Source of the DNA: Hydrogenophaga pseudoflava
GTDB taxonomy: Bacteria > Pseudomonadota > Gammaproteobacteria > Burkholderiales > Burkholderiaceae_C
DNA length: 64,000 bases
Direction: 5' to 3'
Assembly: GCF_031020795.1 (NCBI RefSeq)
Contig: NZ_JAVHJP010000009.1
Location: 1 to 64,000, forward strand
Position numbers and translations under genes: made by a program. Below, in pieces: positions 17,808 to 26,884 of this stretch; positions within the stretch are counted from its first letter, which is position 1; the number at the start of each line of letters is the position of its first letter. Below the pieces are notes generated by a model. That model did no database searches. It was not told the origin of the DNA and saw nothing but the letters and a program-made list of their open reading frames with translations.

Positions 17808-20251
17808 AGCGTGACCCCCAACCCGGAGCCCAGAATCTCCGGGAACCCCAGCCGATCAGCCTCGACGTGCTGGAAGAAAAATACCTGAAGCCCGGGGAGA
17901 CCGGCCTCGACGACCTCTACCGCCGCGTGGCCCGCGCCCTGGCCTCGGTGGAAAAAGAGCCGATCCGCGCCGAGTGGGAAGCCAAATTCCTCGACAACCT
18001 GTACGCGGGCGCCATCGGCGCCGGCCGCATCATGAGCGCCGCCGGCACCGACATCCAGGCGACCCTGATCAACTGCTTCGTGCAGCCCGTGGGCGACTGC
18101 ATCCAGGGTTTCGACGACGAAGGCTTCCCCGGCATTTACGAAGCCCTGCGCGAGGCCGCCGAAACCATGCGCCGCGGCGGCGGTGTGGGCTACGACTTCT
18201 CGCGCATCCGCCCGCGCGGCGCCGAGGTCAAGGGCACGCACTCGATGGCCTCGGGCCCCTGCAGTTACATCAACGTGTTCGACCAGTCGTGCTCGACGGT
18301 CGAGAGCGCCGGTGCGCGCCGTGGCGCCCAGATGGGCGTGCTGCGCATCGACCATCCGGACGTGCTGGACTTCATCACCGCCAAGCGCACACCCGGCCGC
18401 TGGAACAACTTCAACGTCTCCGTGGGCGTGAGCGACGCCTTCATGGAGGCCGTGGCCGGTGACCAGCCCTGGGAGCTGGTGCACAAATCGAAGCCCGGCA
18501 GCAAGGTGATGGACAAGGGCGCCTACCAGCGCGCCGACGGCCTCTGGGTCTACCAGAGCGTGTCCGCGCGCGAGCTGTGGGACACCATCATGAAGTCGGC
18601 CTACGACTTCGCCGAGCCGGGCATCCTGTTCCTGGACAAGATCAACCAGGACAACAACCTGCGCTACTGCGAGGGCATCGCCGCCACCAACCCCTGCGGC
18701 GAGCAGCCGCTGCCGTCCTACGGCTGCTGCGACCTCGGCCCGATCATCCTCACGAACTTCGTGCGCAACGCCTTCGGTTTCGGCGGCGTGCCGGCGTTCG
18801 ACTTCGGCGCCTTCGAGCAGGCCGTGGCGACCCAGGTGCGCGCGCTGGACAACGTGCTGGACGTGACCTTCTGGCCGCTGGAGCAGCAGCGCAAGGAAGC
18901 GCAGGACAAGCGCCGCATCGGTGTCGGTTTCACCGGCATGGGCAACACCCTGGCCATGCTGTGCGTGCGCTACGACCGCGAGGACGGCCGCAAGGTCGCC
19001 GCCCAGATCGCCGAGCGCATGCGCGACGCGGCCTACCGCGCCTCGATCGAGCTGGCCAAGGAAAAGGGCGCCTTCCCCAAGTTCGACGCCAACGGGTACC
19101 TGGAGCGCGGCACCTTCGCCAGCCGCCTGCCCGAACCCATCCGCCAGGCCATCCGCAAACACGGCATCCGCAACAGCCACCTGCTCTCGATCGCCCCCAC
19201 CGGCACCGTGAGCCTGGCCTTCGCCGACAACGCCTCCAACGGCATCGAGCCGCCCTTTTCCTGGATGTACCGCCGCAAGAAGCGCGAGCACGACGGCTCC
19301 ACCCGCGAGTACGCGGTGGAAGATCACGCCTGGCGCCTCTACCGCGAGCTCGGCGGTGACGTGGACCATCTGCCGGAGTACTTCGTCAACGCGCTGGCCA
19401 TGACGGCCGGCGAGCACATCGCCATGATGGAAGCGGTGCAGCCTTTCGTGGACACCGCCATCTCCAAGACGGTCAACGTGCCGGGCGACTACCCCTACGA
19501 AGACTTCAAGAACCTGTACCTCCAGGCCTGGCGCGCCAGCCTCAAGGGCATGGCCACCTACCGGCCCAACAACATCCTGGGATCGGTGCTCGACACCGGC
19601 GCGCCCGTCGTCGAGGCCAAGCCGGCGCCCGCGCCCGTGGCGGCGCCGGTTGACCCGATGCGCACCGTGATCGAGAGCCGTCCCAAGGGCGCGCTGTCGG
19701 CCGTGGCCGACAAGATCGAGTACTGGACGCAGGAAGGCCACAAGACGCTGTACATCGTGGTCTCCTTCCTGCCGGTGCCTGCCGCCGACGGCAAGGGCAC
19801 GGTCGAACGCGCCATCGAGTTCTTCATGCCGGTGGGCCAGAACGGTGAGTCGCAGCAGTGGATTACCTCCACCATGCGCATGCTCTCGCTGGCCGCGCGC
19901 GGCGGCTTCCTGGGCCGTGCGCTGTCCGACATGCGCAAGGTCGCCTGGGACCGCGGCCCGGTGCGCCTGGGCACCTACGAAAAGGCCGACGGCACCCACG
20001 TGCCGATGTGGCACGACTCCGAGGTGGCCGCCATCGCGTTCGCGCTGCAGAACATCATCGCCCGCCGCAACCAGCAGACCGACACCGCCGCGGTCGCCAC
20101 GCCCCACGCCCCGGCCGCGCCGGAGCTGGTGGGCATGTCCTCCGGTGTCATGGCCGGCAAGAAGTGCCCCGAGTGCGGCGCGCACGCCATGATCCGCAAG
20201 GACGGCTGCGACTACTGCACCTCCTGCGGGCACCTGGGCTCCTGCGGATGA
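17804..20251 (+). CDS. nrdJ: Adenosylcobalamin-dependent (class II) ribonucleoside-diphosphate reductase
   Basis: An 815-residue class II ribonucleotide reductase that makes deoxyribonucleotides with vitamin B12 and without oxygen. It has the substrate-site cysteine in [11 protein letters not shown], the catalytic NPCGEQ at residues 296-301, and [20 protein letters not shown] further on. A TSCPD-type domain follows at about 620-760. The C-terminal zinc ribbon CPECGAH-x(7)-CDYCTSCG is typical of NrdJ. It overlaps the monooxygenase gene upstream and nnrS downstream, each by an ATGA. No cobalamin riboswitch was recognised upstream. Confidence 0.96.
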   Translation: MKRDPQPGAQNLREPQPISLDVLEEKYLKPGETGLDDLYRRVARALASVEKEPIRAEWEAKFLDNLYAGAIGAGRIMSAAGTDIQATLINCFVQPVGDCIQGFDDEGFPGIYEALREAAETMRRGGGVGYDFSRIRPRGAEVKGTHSMASGPCSYINVFDQSCSTVESAGARRGAQMGVLRIDHPDVLDFITAKRTPGRWNNFNVSVGVSDAFMEAVAGDQPWELVHKSKPGSKVMDKGAYQRADGLWVYQSVSARELWDTIMKSAYDFAEPGILFLDKINQDNNLRYCEGIAATNPCGEQPLPSYGCCDLGPIILTNFVRNAFGFGGVPAFDFGAFEQAVATQVRALDNVLDVTFWPLEQQRKEAQDKRRIGVGFTGMGNTLAMLCVRYDREDGRKVAAQIAERMRDAAYRASIELAKEKGAFPKFDANGYLERGTFASRLPEPIRQAIRKHGIRNSHLLSIAPTGTVSLAFADNASNGIEPPFSWMYRRKKREHDGSTREYAVEDHAWRLYRELGGDVDHLPEYFVNALAMTAGEHIAMMEAVQPFVDTAISKTVNVPGDYPYEDFKNLYLQAWRASLKGMATYRPNNILGSVLDTGAPVVEAKPAPAPVAAPVDPMRTVIESRPKGALSAVADKIEYWTQEGHKTLYIVVSFLPVPAADGKGTVERAIEFFMPVGQNGESQQWITSTMRMLSLAARGGFLGRALSDMRKVAWDRGPVRLGTYEKADGTHVPMWHDSEVAAIAFALQNIIARRNQQTDTAAVATPHAPAAPELVGMSSGVMAGKKCPECGAHAMIRKDGCDYCTSCGHLGSCG

Positions 20252-21540
20252 GCGCCGCCGGGCCGCGGGTGTCGCCGGTGCGCCCCAACGGGTCGCCGGT
20301 CTCCGCGCCCTGGCAATGGGCCAGCCTGTGGCGCGCGCCACACCGGCTGGCCTTTTTTTCGGGGGTGCTGCTGCTGGTGGCCTCGGCCGCCTGGTGGGCG
20401 GCGGTGCTGGTCGACCGCGTGAGCGGTGTGTTCGGCCTGTCCTACGCGGTCTCTCCGACGCTGACCCACGCCGCGGTCATGACCTTGGGCTTCATGCCGC
20501 TGTTCTTCGCCGGCTTCCTGTTCACCGCCGGTCCCAAGTGGCTGGGGGTGGACGCGCCGGACGTCCGCGCCATCACGCCCGCGCTGGCCCTGCAGGTGGG
20601 CGGCTGGCTGTTGTGGCTGGCGGGCGCGCACCTGCACCAGGACCTGGCGGTGGCCGGCGCCTTCATCGCGGCGGCCGGCCTTGCGATGCAGAACGGGATG
20701 TTCTGGCGCCTGTGGCGCGCCAGCCGCGTGCCCGACCGGGTGCACGCCACCGTGGTGGCCGTGGGTGGCGCACTGGGCGCGCTGTGCGCCGCGGGCATGG
20801 GCGCTGCGCTGCTGCTCGGTGAGTGGTCGGTGGCCCTGGCCCTGGTGCACACCGCGCTGTGGGGCTTCATCGTCGCCACCTACGTGGCCGTGGCCCACCG
20901 CATGATTCCCTTCTTCACTTCCGGCGTGCTGCCGATGATCGAGGTCTGGCGCCCGTTCTGGGTGCTGTGGCTGATGCTCGCGGCCATCGTGCTGGAGATC
21001 GTGTCGGTGTGGCTGATGCTCGCCGGCTGGGGCGAGGGCACGGCGTGGCGCCTGCTGCGCGGCGCGCTGGAACTGGGCATCGGCGGCGTGCTGGTCTGGC
21101 TGGCCTGGGTCTGGGGCCTGGTGCAGAGCCTGAAGTTCCGCCTGCTGGCCATGCTGCATGTGGGCTTCGTCTGGTTCGGACTGGCGCTGCTGCTCTCCGG
21201 CCTGTCGCAGTGGCTGCTGGCCGCCGGCGGTGTGCCGACGCTGGGCCTGGGCGCGCTGCATGCGCTGACCATGGGTTTCCTCGGCTCCATCCTGCTGGCC
21301 ATGGTCACGCGCGTGGCCTGCGGCCACAGCGGCCGTGCGCTGGTGGCGGACGCCACGGTGTGGACCCTGTTCTGGGTGCTGCAGGTGGCGGTGCTGCTGC
21401 GCATCGCGGGCACGCTGCCGGGCGCCAGTGGCCTCTGGCTGGCCGCGGCCGCGCTGACCTGGGCGGGCGTGGTGCTGGTCTGGGGCGGGCGGCTGGCGAA
21501 CTGGTTCGGCCGGCCGCGTGCCGACGGCCGGCCGGGGTGA
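20248..21540 (+). CDS. nnrS: NnrS family protein
   Basis: A 430-residue membrane protein with about twelve hydrophobic segments. NnrS is a haem- and copper-containing membrane protein that protects against nitrosative stress and is usually controlled by NO-responsive regulators. Family motifs include [55 protein letters not shown] and [20 protein letters not shown]. The start ATG overlaps the nrdJ stop (ATGA), so they are one operon. The link to nrdJ and an FNR/Dnr-type site fits growth on nitrogen oxides. Confidence 0.95.
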   Translation: MSAAGPRVSPVRPNGSPVSAPWQWASLWRAPHRLAFFSGVLLLVASAAWWAAVLVDRVSGVFGLSYAVSPTLTHAAVMTLGFMPLFFAGFLFTAGPKWLGVDAPDVRAITPALALQVGGWLLWLAGAHLHQDLAVAGAFIAAAGLAMQNGMFWRLWRASRVPDRVHATVVAVGGALGALCAAGMGAALLLGEWSVALALVHTALWGFIVATYVAVAHRMIPFFTSGVLPMIEVWRPFWVLWLMLAAIVLEIVSVWLMLAGWGEGTAWRLLRGALELGIGGVLVWLAWVWGLVQSLKFRLLAMLHVGFVWFGLALLLSGLSQWLLAAGGVPTLGLGALHALTMGFLGSILLAMVTRVACGHSGRALVADATVWTLFWVLQVAVLLRIAGTLPGASGLWLAAAALTWAGVVLVWGGRLANWFGRPRADGRPG

Positions 21541-21543
21541 GCC

Positions 21544-22170
21544 ATGGAGTCTTGGGCAACCGACGGTGTCGGCACCGCCGACTGGGCCGAACTGGCGGCC
21601 GAGCTGATGTCCGCGCGCCGCACGGTGCTGCCGTTCCGCCTCGGCGAGCCGGGCCCCGACGCCGCGCAGCTGCAGGCCATCCTGTCCGCCGCCGCCTCGG
21701 CGCCCGACCACCGGAACCTGCTGCCCTGGCGCTTCATCACCGTGCCGGCCGACCAGCGTGAAGCACTGGCCGAGGTGTTTGTGCAGGCCCTGCTGGAGCG
21801 CGACCCGGGGGCCGAACCGCACGACATCGCCAAGGCGCGCGAGAAGGGTTTCCGCTCGCCCTTCCTGGCCTTGCTGGTGGTCGACGAAACCAAGGGCGAC
21901 GCCGACATCGGTCTGGCCGAGCGGCTGATCTCCGCCGGCTGCGCCGCGCAGAACATGCTGCTCATGGCCACCGCCCTGGGCTACGGCTCGGCGCTCACCG
22001 CCGGGCAGTCCGTGCGTTCGGCCGCGCTGCACCGTTTCTTCGGCCTGCGCGAGAGCGAGCAGGCCGTGTGTTTCCTGAGCATCGGCACCGCCCTCTCGCA
22101 CGGCAAGACCGGCGTGCGCCCCGCGGTGGCCGATTACGTCAGCACCCTGAACCCCGTCGGCCCGTGCTGA
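21544..22170 (+). CDS. Nitroreductase family protein (YdjA-like)
   Basis: A 208-residue FMN-dependent nitroreductase-fold protein. It has a family-type opening with a RRTVLPFRL segment, AASAPDHRNLLPWRFITV around residues 50-67 (the FMN-contacting loop), and SAGCAAQNMLLMATALGYGS near 135-154. The short length and APDHxNLxPWRF motif place it near YdjA. The substrate is unknown. It follows nnrS by 3 bases and is almost certainly in the same operon. Confidence 0.9.
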   Translation: MESWATDGVGTADWAELAAELMSARRTVLPFRLGEPGPDAAQLQAILSAAASAPDHRNLLPWRFITVPADQREALAEVFVQALLERDPGAEPHDIAKAREKGFRSPFLALLVVDETKGDADIGLAERLISAGCAAQNMLLMATALGYGSALTAGQSVRSAALHRFFGLRESEQAVCFLSIGTALSHGKTGVRPAVADYVSTLNPVGPC

Positions 22171-22195
22171 CGCCTTCTTCCGAACCGGATTTTTC

Positions 22196-22600
22196 ATGGA
22201 CATCAGCACCTTTGACGACCTGCTCGCCGCCGCGCGCGCCCAGCCCCTGCCCCAGCGCCTGCTGATGGTGTTCGCCGCCGTCGAACTGCCCGACGACGCT
22301 TCGCCTGCCGAACGCGCGGCCTTCGAAAAAGGCCAGGGCGGCGCGCTGGTGCCGCAGATGTGCGTGGACAAAAGCCCCGACGAGCTGGCCTCGTTCGAGC
22401 AGCTCAAGCAGGAGGCCGCCGGCTTCGGCCAGCCCTGGGGCATGGTCTTCGCGGCCGCCATGTCGGGCAGCGCCGGCAAGCCGCCCACCAGCGCCGATGC
22501 CGACGCGCCGCTGCAGAAGATGGTGGAGTCCATCCGCCGGGGCCGCATCCAGAACTTCATCCCGTTCGACCCGCAGGGCCGCGCGGTGCTGCTGGACTGA
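22196..22600 (+). CDS. Conserved small protein of unknown function downstream of class II RNR
   Basis: A 134-residue soluble, acidic protein without a signal peptide or membrane segment. Recognisable stretches are VFAAVELPDDASPAERAAF, GGALVPQMCVDKSPDELASF and GRIQNFIPFDPQGRAVLLD. Similar proteins in Comamonadaceae are, from memory, often labelled ribonucleotide reductase subunit alpha, but it shows no RNR fold or catalytic residue and is far too short. That label probably comes from its position. It sits between the nitroreductase and hemerythrin genes in the same operon. The function is unknown; a role linked to NrdJ or the stress genes is inference. Confidence 0.8.
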   Translation: MDISTFDDLLAAARAQPLPQRLLMVFAAVELPDDASPAERAAFEKGQGGALVPQMCVDKSPDELASFEQLKQEAAGFGQPWGMVFAAAMSGSAGKPPTSADADAPLQKMVESIRRGRIQNFIPFDPQGRAVLLD

Positions 22601-22604
22601 GCCC

Positions 22605-23225
22605 ATGGCCGGCATCCACCTGCACCAGATCACCCAGCCCGGGCAGCAGGCGGCGGGCGTGGGCTTCGAGCAGCCGTTCGAGATGCTGGACGCCTGCCAC
22701 GAGCGCGTCGAACGCATGCTGCGCCTGCTGTGCAAGCTGCGCGAACACGTCAGGACCCACGGCGCCGACGCCCAGGCACGCGACGCCGCGCGCGACGTGA
22801 TGCGCTACTTCGACCAGGCCGGCCCGCACCACCACGAGGATGAGGAGCGCCACGTGTTCCCGGCGCTGCTCGCGCAGCGCGAGCCGGCGGTGGTGGCGGT
22901 GGTCATCCGCCTCAAGCAGGACCACCGGGAGATGGCTGTGATGTGGGCCCAGGTGCGCGCGGCGTTGACGGCGCTGGTCGGGGCGGGCGAGGGCTGGGCA
23001 GGGTTTTCAGCGGAAGAAGAACAGCTCTTCGACACCTACGACGCGCTGTACCGACGGCATCTGCTGGACGAGAACGGCGTGGTGTACCCGGCGGCGCGCT
23101 CGGTCATCCGGGGCGATGCGCTGCAGGCGATGAGCGCAGACATGATGGCGCGGCGGGGTGTGCCGGACGGGGCTTCACTTCAGCCCGTGCGTGCCGATAT
23201 GAAGACGGAACAGACGGGTGGGTGA
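22605..23225 (+). CDS. Hemerythrin domain-containing protein
   Basis: A 206-residue protein with an HHE-type hemerythrin domain (residues about 20-165). Metal-ligand motifs are visible: LDACHERVERML near 30, HHHEDEERHVFPALL around 76-90, and LKQDHREMAVMW near 105. The HLLDENGVVYPAA stretch provides the last His/Glu pair. Such proteins bind O2, NO or iron, or repair iron-sulfur centres (family knowledge). The ATG start at 22605 follows the previous stop by 4 bases. The C-terminal tail beyond about 170 is polar and not conserved. Confidence 0.88.
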   Translation: MAGIHLHQITQPGQQAAGVGFEQPFEMLDACHERVERMLRLLCKLREHVRTHGADAQARDAARDVMRYFDQAGPHHHEDEERHVFPALLAQREPAVVAVVIRLKQDHREMAVMWAQVRAALTALVGAGEGWAGFSAEEEQLFDTYDALYRRHLLDENGVVYPAARSVIRGDALQAMSADMMARRGVPDGASLQPVRADMKTEQTGG

Positions 23226-23267
23226 GCACCGCCGCCTGCTGGCCTGACCACTTCAGCGAACCACGGA

Positions 23268-23807
23268 ATGAACGACCACACGGAGAACCCCGGGCGGCTG
23301 CCCCCGACCTGGAACGAAGCGCTGGAAACCGGCGTGGCCACCATCGACCTGCAGCACAAGGTGCTGTTCGATCTGCTGCTGCGCACCCAGGAGGCGAGTG
23401 CGCGTGGACACCTGGTCGATCTGGGCGGGCTGCTGCCGCAGCTGCGTTCGTATGCGGACTGCCACTTCCGCCATGAGGAAGACTGGATCCGGCAGCACGG
23501 TGACACCGAGGACACCGCCCACGCCCGGCTGCACGCGGGTTTCCAGGCGCAGCTCGACCGGCTGCAGCAGCATCTGGACGAAGGCCGGCTGCATGTTCAG
23601 CCGGTGCTGGGCTTCCTGCGCGACTGGCTGCTGGACCACATCGCCCGGCAGGATGTGCCCTTGATCCGCGGCCTCGCACGGGGCCACGGCCGTGCGGATC
23701 AGTCCGGTGCGCCGACCGTCAGTGCGACCTCGGCCACGCCTTCCACGCGGCCGGTGATCGTGTCGCCGGGCACCACGGCCCCCACGCCCTCGGGGGTGCC
23801 GGTGTAG
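23268..23807 (+). CDS. Bacteriohemerythrin-like O2/NO-binding protein with read-through C-terminal tail
   Basis: A 179-residue protein whose first 135 residues form a single-domain bacteriohemerythrin. Likely di-iron ligands are H30 (DLQHKVLFDLL), H66 and E70 (CHFRHEED), H85 and H89 (HARLHAGF), and H124 and D129 (HIARQD). The last 35 or so residues are a Ser/Thr/Pro/Ala-rich tail. It is encoded by DNA that is also the 3' end of the convergent FAA-hydrolase gene, a 109-base overlap. The normal family end is near residue 135, so the tail probably arose by loss of a stop codon. Confidence 0.85.
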   Translation: MNDHTENPGRLPPTWNEALETGVATIDLQHKVLFDLLLRTQEASARGHLVDLGGLLPQLRSYADCHFRHEEDWIRQHGDTEDTAHARLHAGFQAQLDRLQQHLDEGRLHVQPVLGFLRDWLLDHIARQDVPLIRGLARGHGRADQSGAPTVSATSATPSTRPVIVSPGTTAPTPSGVPV

Positions 23808-24400
23808 ACCAGGTCACCGGGTTGCAGGTGATAGAACCGGGACAGGTCCGCGATGATCTCGCGGATGTTCCAGATCAGCTGGTCCACGTCGGACGACTGC
23901 TTCGTTGCGCCGTTGACCTCCAGAGCGATGGAGCCCTTCTCGACCACCACGCCGGGCATCGGCACGATCTCGCTGCAGACCGAGCCTTGTTCGATGTCCT
24001 TGCCCAGGTCCCAGGGGCGGCCCTTGTCGCGCGCGACCAGCTGCAGGTCGCGGCGCGTCATGTCCAGGCCGGCGGCGTAGCCGTAGATCACTTCATGTGC
24101 GTCTTCGGCCTTGACACGGAAACCGGCCTTGCCCACGGCCAGCACCAGCTCCATCTCGAAGTGGTAGTTGTTCGTTCCGGGCGGGTAGGCCACGGTCGTG
24201 CCCGAGGGCGTGAGGGTTTGCGGCGACTTGGTGAAATAGAACGGCCGCTCGGCGCTTTTGTCGACCGGCCTGCCCATCTCGACGGCGTGCGCGTGGTAGT
24301 TGCGACCGACGCAGAAGATGCGGTTGATCGGGAAACGTTCGGTTTTGCCGCGAATGGGCAGAGAGGGGACGGCGGGCGGGGCGAAGAGGTACTGGGTCAT
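23699..24400 (-). CDS. Fumarylacetoacetate-hydrolase family protein, probable fumarylpyruvate hydrolase
   Basis: A 233-residue FAH-family hydrolase. It has the family opening NRIFCVGRNYHAHAVEMG, the metal-binding ExE pair in NNYHFEMELVLAVGK, and the C-terminal GDLVYTGTPEGVGAVVPGD. It follows a gentisate 1,2-dioxygenase gene by 17 bases, which points to fumarylpyruvate hydrolysis to fumarate and pyruvate. The start ATG gives MTQYLFAPPAVP. Its 3' end lies under the tail of the convergent hemerythrin gene. A maleylpyruvate hydrolase role is possible, because no isomerase gene is adjacent. Confidence 0.9.
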   Translation of the reverse strand: MTQYLFAPPAVPSLPIRGKTERFPINRIFCVGRNYHAHAVEMGRPVDKSAERPFYFTKSPQTLTPSGTTVAYPPGTNNYHFEMELVLAVGKAGFRVKAEDAHEVIYGYAAGLDMTRRDLQLVARDKGRPWDLGKDIEQGSVCSEIVPMPGVVVEKGSIALEVNGATKQSSDVDQLIWNIREIIADLSRFYHLQPGDLVYTGTPEGVGAVVPGDTITGRVEGVAEVALTVGAPD

Positions 24401-24417
24401 CGGTTGTCTCTGAAGAG

Positions 24418-25455
24418 TCATCGGGTCTCGTACACACCGAGCTTTCGGTGCAGCGGGGATTCGTCGGCGATGAAGACGAAGGCGGGCTGGTCGGCCGAAC
24501 GGTTGCTCAGCGTCACGGGCTCGTACCCGGGTGTGCAGCAGGTGTCGGCCTCGACCAGGCCGAAGGTCTTGCCGCAGGTGGCGACCTGAACACCGCCTTC
24601 GATCAGGTGGAACACCTGCGCCGGCGAGCGTGCCGGCAGCGCGAGCGTCTGGCCGGGCCGGAGCATGAGTGCGTAGAAGCCCAGGATGTTCTCGGCGTCG
24701 TCGCCGGTCTCGGGGTTCACGTAGGTCAGCTGCACGCAGTCCAGGTCGGGCTGGTTGTCGGCCGTCGCCACCAGCGCGGCGCGCGTGTCCACCCAGGGGT
24801 AGCGCAGCATGGGGTAGCGCCGGTCGCTGCGGGCGAACACCTGCGTCGGCACCACGCCGGCGCGGGTCCAGGCGCGGTCGCCGCTGCCGGGCTTCACGGT
24901 CTGGCGCGCGCCGTTGATGTGGTAACTCGCCTCCATGTAATAGACCAGCGGCAGGTCCAGCACGTCCAGCCACACCACCGGGTCGCTGCCGTCGTGGCCG
25001 TGTTCGTGCCACAGGCCGGTGGGCGTGAGGATCAGGTCGCCGCGGCGCATCGGGCACTTCTCGCCATCGACGGTGGTCCAGGCGCCTTCGCCCTCGACCA
25101 CCATGCGCACCGCGTTGGGCGTGTGGCGGTGGCTGGGCGCCCACTCGCCCGGCAGCAGCAGCTGCATGCCCAGGTAGATGGCCGGGCTGGCCTTCATGTT
25201 CTCCAGCCCGTGGCCCGGGTTGGCCAGCACCAGCACGCGGCGTTCAGCCTTCTCGATGGGCGTGAGCTCGCCGGCCTTGAGCAGCAGCGGCTTGAGCGTG
25301 GCGTATGGCCAGTGCACGGCCTGTGTGGCGCGCGTGGGCACGCCCGGCGGCAGCACCGCGCGCAGGCTGGGCCACAGCGGCACCAGGTTCAGGTCCTTGA
25401 GGTCGTCGCGGTAGTCCTGCGGCAGGTCTTCCAGTCGGCCGAGTGCGTGGCTCAT
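24418..25455 (-). CDS. Gentisate 1,2-dioxygenase
   Basis: A 345-residue bicupin Fe(II) dioxygenase that cleaves gentisate to maleylpyruvate. The N-terminal cupin carries APSHRHTPNAVRMVVEGEGA around residues 105-124 with the iron-binding histidines and GLWHEHGHDG near 150. The C-terminal cupin begins near 265. The ATG giving MSHALGRLEDL was chosen because it lies close to the usual family start; an in-frame start 42 bases upstream would add an atypical peptide. A MarR regulator is divergent, with a palindrome in the gap. It forms a two-gene unit with the FAH hydrolase. Confidence 0.93.
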   Translation of the reverse strand: MSHALGRLEDLPQDYRDDLKDLNLVPLWPSLRAVLPPGVPTRATQAVHWPYATLKPLLLKAGELTPIEKAERRVLVLANPGHGLENMKASPAIYLGMQLLLPGEWAPSHRHTPNAVRMVVEGEGAWTTVDGEKCPMRRGDLILTPTGLWHEHGHDGSDPVVWLDVLDLPLVYYMEASYHINGARQTVKPGSGDRAWTRAGVVPTQVFARSDRRYPMLRYPWVDTRAALVATADNQPDLDCVQLTYVNPETGDDAENILGFYALMLRPGQTLALPARSPAQVFHLIEGGVQVATCGKTFGLVEADTCCTPGYEPVTLSNRSADQPAFVFIADESPLHRKLGVYETR

Positions 25456-25499
25456 GGCGTGTCTCCGTGCGATGGGCCTCGTTCGGCCGCATGCCAATA

Positions 25500-25513
25500 A
25501 TCAGTGTACTGAT
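25500..25513. promoter_or_regulatory. Probable MarR operator
   Basis: ATCAGT-GT-ACTGAT is an inverted repeat with perfect 6-base arms in the 125-base gap between the gentisate dioxygenase gene and the divergent MarR gene. Size, AT content and position fit a MarR-dimer operator that could repress both promoters. Confidence 0.6.
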
Positions 25514-25580
25514 GATAAGGGGGCGGTTAGACTGGGTCAACCACCGACCATCCGTTGCCAGCCACCCTGCCTTGTTTGCC

Positions 25581-26054
25581 ATGGACACCCCAGACACCAC
25601 CGGGATTCAGATCGACCTGCAGCCCGGCTACGCGATCCGGCGCCTGCACCAGATCTCGGTCGGCATCTTTCTGCAGGAGGCGGGCGAGCTGGGTGTGACG
25701 CCGGTGCAGTACGCCGCGCTGCAGGTGGTGGGCAACCAGCCCGGCATCGACCAGCGCACGCTGGCCCGCAGCATCGCACTGGACACCTCGACCACGGGGG
25801 GGGTGGTGGACCGGCTGGAGGCCCGTGGCTGGCTGGAGCGGCGCCTGTCGCCGCAGGACCGCCGTGCGCGCCAGCTGTTCCTGACCCCGGCGGGAGAACA
25901 GGGTCTGGCCGACACCGTGCCCGCCATGCTGCGCGCGCAGGAACAGATCCTGGCGCCGCTGACCCCGCGCCAGCGCACCGAGTTCATGCGCCTGCTGCAG
26001 GTGCTGGTGACGCAGAACAACGACCTGAGCCGCGCGCCGGCCGAAGCGCGCTAG
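25581..26054 (+). CDS. MarR-family transcriptional regulator of the gentisate genes
   Basis: A 157-residue winged-helix regulator. It shows the MarR DNA-binding core QRTLARSIALDTSTTGGVVD followed by LEARGWLERRLSPQDRRARQ, where the DRRARQ wing motif is typical. The ATG giving MDTPDTTGIQ was chosen; it fits family N-termini, and the frame stays open upstream without other support. It is divergent from the gentisate dioxygenase gene and probably represses it until gentisate or a related aromatic acid binds. It is convergent with the siderophore-interacting protein gene. Confidence 0.92.
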   Translation: MDTPDTTGIQIDLQPGYAIRRLHQISVGIFLQEAGELGVTPVQYAALQVVGNQPGIDQRTLARSIALDTSTTGGVVDRLEARGWLERRLSPQDRRARQLFLTPAGEQGLADTVPAMLRAQEQILAPLTPRQRTEFMRLLQVLVTQNNDLSRAPAEAR

Positions 26055-26069
26055 CCGACGGCCGCCTGC

Positions 26070-26819
26070 TCAGGCCAGGTCTTCGTGGAAGTCGGTGGCG
26101 CCGGCCTTCCAGTAGGCCGAGACCTTGACGTGGCTGCGCGGCCGCCCGTGTTCGAGCAGCAGGATGTCCCTGAGGCGCGCCATGCAGGCCGCCTCTCCCG
26201 CGCACCAGATGAAACCGTCGCCCGCCGGCAGGTCCAGGTTGCGCACCGCGTCGCACAGCGCTTCGCCGGACGGCAACCAGCGCAGGTTCAGACCAGGGCG
26301 TTCGGGCAGCGCCTTATGGTCCTGCTCGTGCGGGGTGTGCAGCAGCACCGTGGTGGGAGTGCCCGCCGGCAGTTCTTCAAGTCGCCGGGCGATGGCGGGC
26401 AGCGCCGTCGCATCGCCCGCCAGCAGGTACCAGGGCAGGTCGTCCGCAATGATGATGGAGCCGCGGGGGCCGCCGATCTCCGCGGTGTCGCCCACCTGGG
26501 CGCCTTGCGCCCAGGCGCTGGCCGCGCCGCCGTCGTGCAGCGCGAACACCAGCGTCAACTCCTGGCGGTCCGTGTCGAAATGACGCGGTGTGTAGTCGCG
26601 CCGCTGCTCCCGCCCGTCGGCGTCGGTGAAGAAGAACTTGACGTGGTCGTCGAAGGAGAGAGAGACGAAGCCGGCCAGCGCCGGTCCGCCGAAGGTCACG
26701 GCCAGCAGGCCGGAGCCCAGTGGGCGGACATGGCGCACTTGCACGTCGCGGCGCAGCAGCTCGTGACGCACGCGGCGCGTGGGCCCGGGCGGGTGCAAAG
26801 GGAGAATGGGGTTGGACAT
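26070..26819 (-). CDS. Siderophore-interacting protein (FAD-dependent ferric-siderophore reductase, ViuB-like)
   Basis: A 249-residue protein of the SIP family, which reduces ferric siderophores in the cytoplasm. The FAD-binding barrel includes RRDYTPRHFDTDRQELTLVF, with the conserved RxYTxR at about residue 75. The C-terminal SIP domain includes WYLLAGDATALPAIARRLE and DGFIWCAGEAACMARLRD. The ATG giving MSNPILPLHP was used; an upstream in-frame start would overlap the divergent promoter. It is divergent from a MarR-type regulator. Iron or MarR control is likely, but only weak operator candidates were seen. Confidence 0.92.
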   Translation of the reverse strand: MSNPILPLHPPGPTRRVRHELLRRDVQVRHVRPLGSGLLAVTFGGPALAGFVSLSFDDHVKFFFTDADGREQRRDYTPRHFDTDRQELTLVFALHDGGAASAWAQGAQVGDTAEIGGPRGSIIIADDLPWYLLAGDATALPAIARRLEELPAGTPTTVLLHTPHEQDHKALPERPGLNLRWLPSGEALCDAVRNLDLPAGDGFIWCAGEAACMARLRDILLLEHGRPRSHVKVSAYWKAGATDFHEDLA

Positions 26820-26865
26820 GTGACCGGTGAATTGATTGATAATGTCATCTATTCTGTCGAAACAA

Positions 26866-26880
26866 GTTGATGGAGTCAAC
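26866..26880. promoter_or_regulatory. Inverted repeat over the MarR leader, possible autoregulatory operator
   Basis: GTTGA-TGGAG-TCAAC has perfect 5-base arms, and the GGAG ribosome site of the downstream MarR gene lies within it. A regulator bound here would block translation or transcription of its own gene. The AT-rich stretch at 26832-26860, containing GATAATGTCATCTATTC, has only 12 of 19 matches to a Fur box and is not called. Confidence 0.35.
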
Positions 26881-26884
26881 CAAA

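Noticed and set aside
17654..20341. 895-codon open frame antisense to nrdJ
   Set aside because: It has low-complexity Gly/Ala/His/Arg composition, whereas nrdJ on the other strand carries all family motifs.
26832..26860. Fur box between the siderophore-interacting protein and its MarR gene
   Set aside because: Only about 12 of 19 positions match and the second half is poor, so it is not called.
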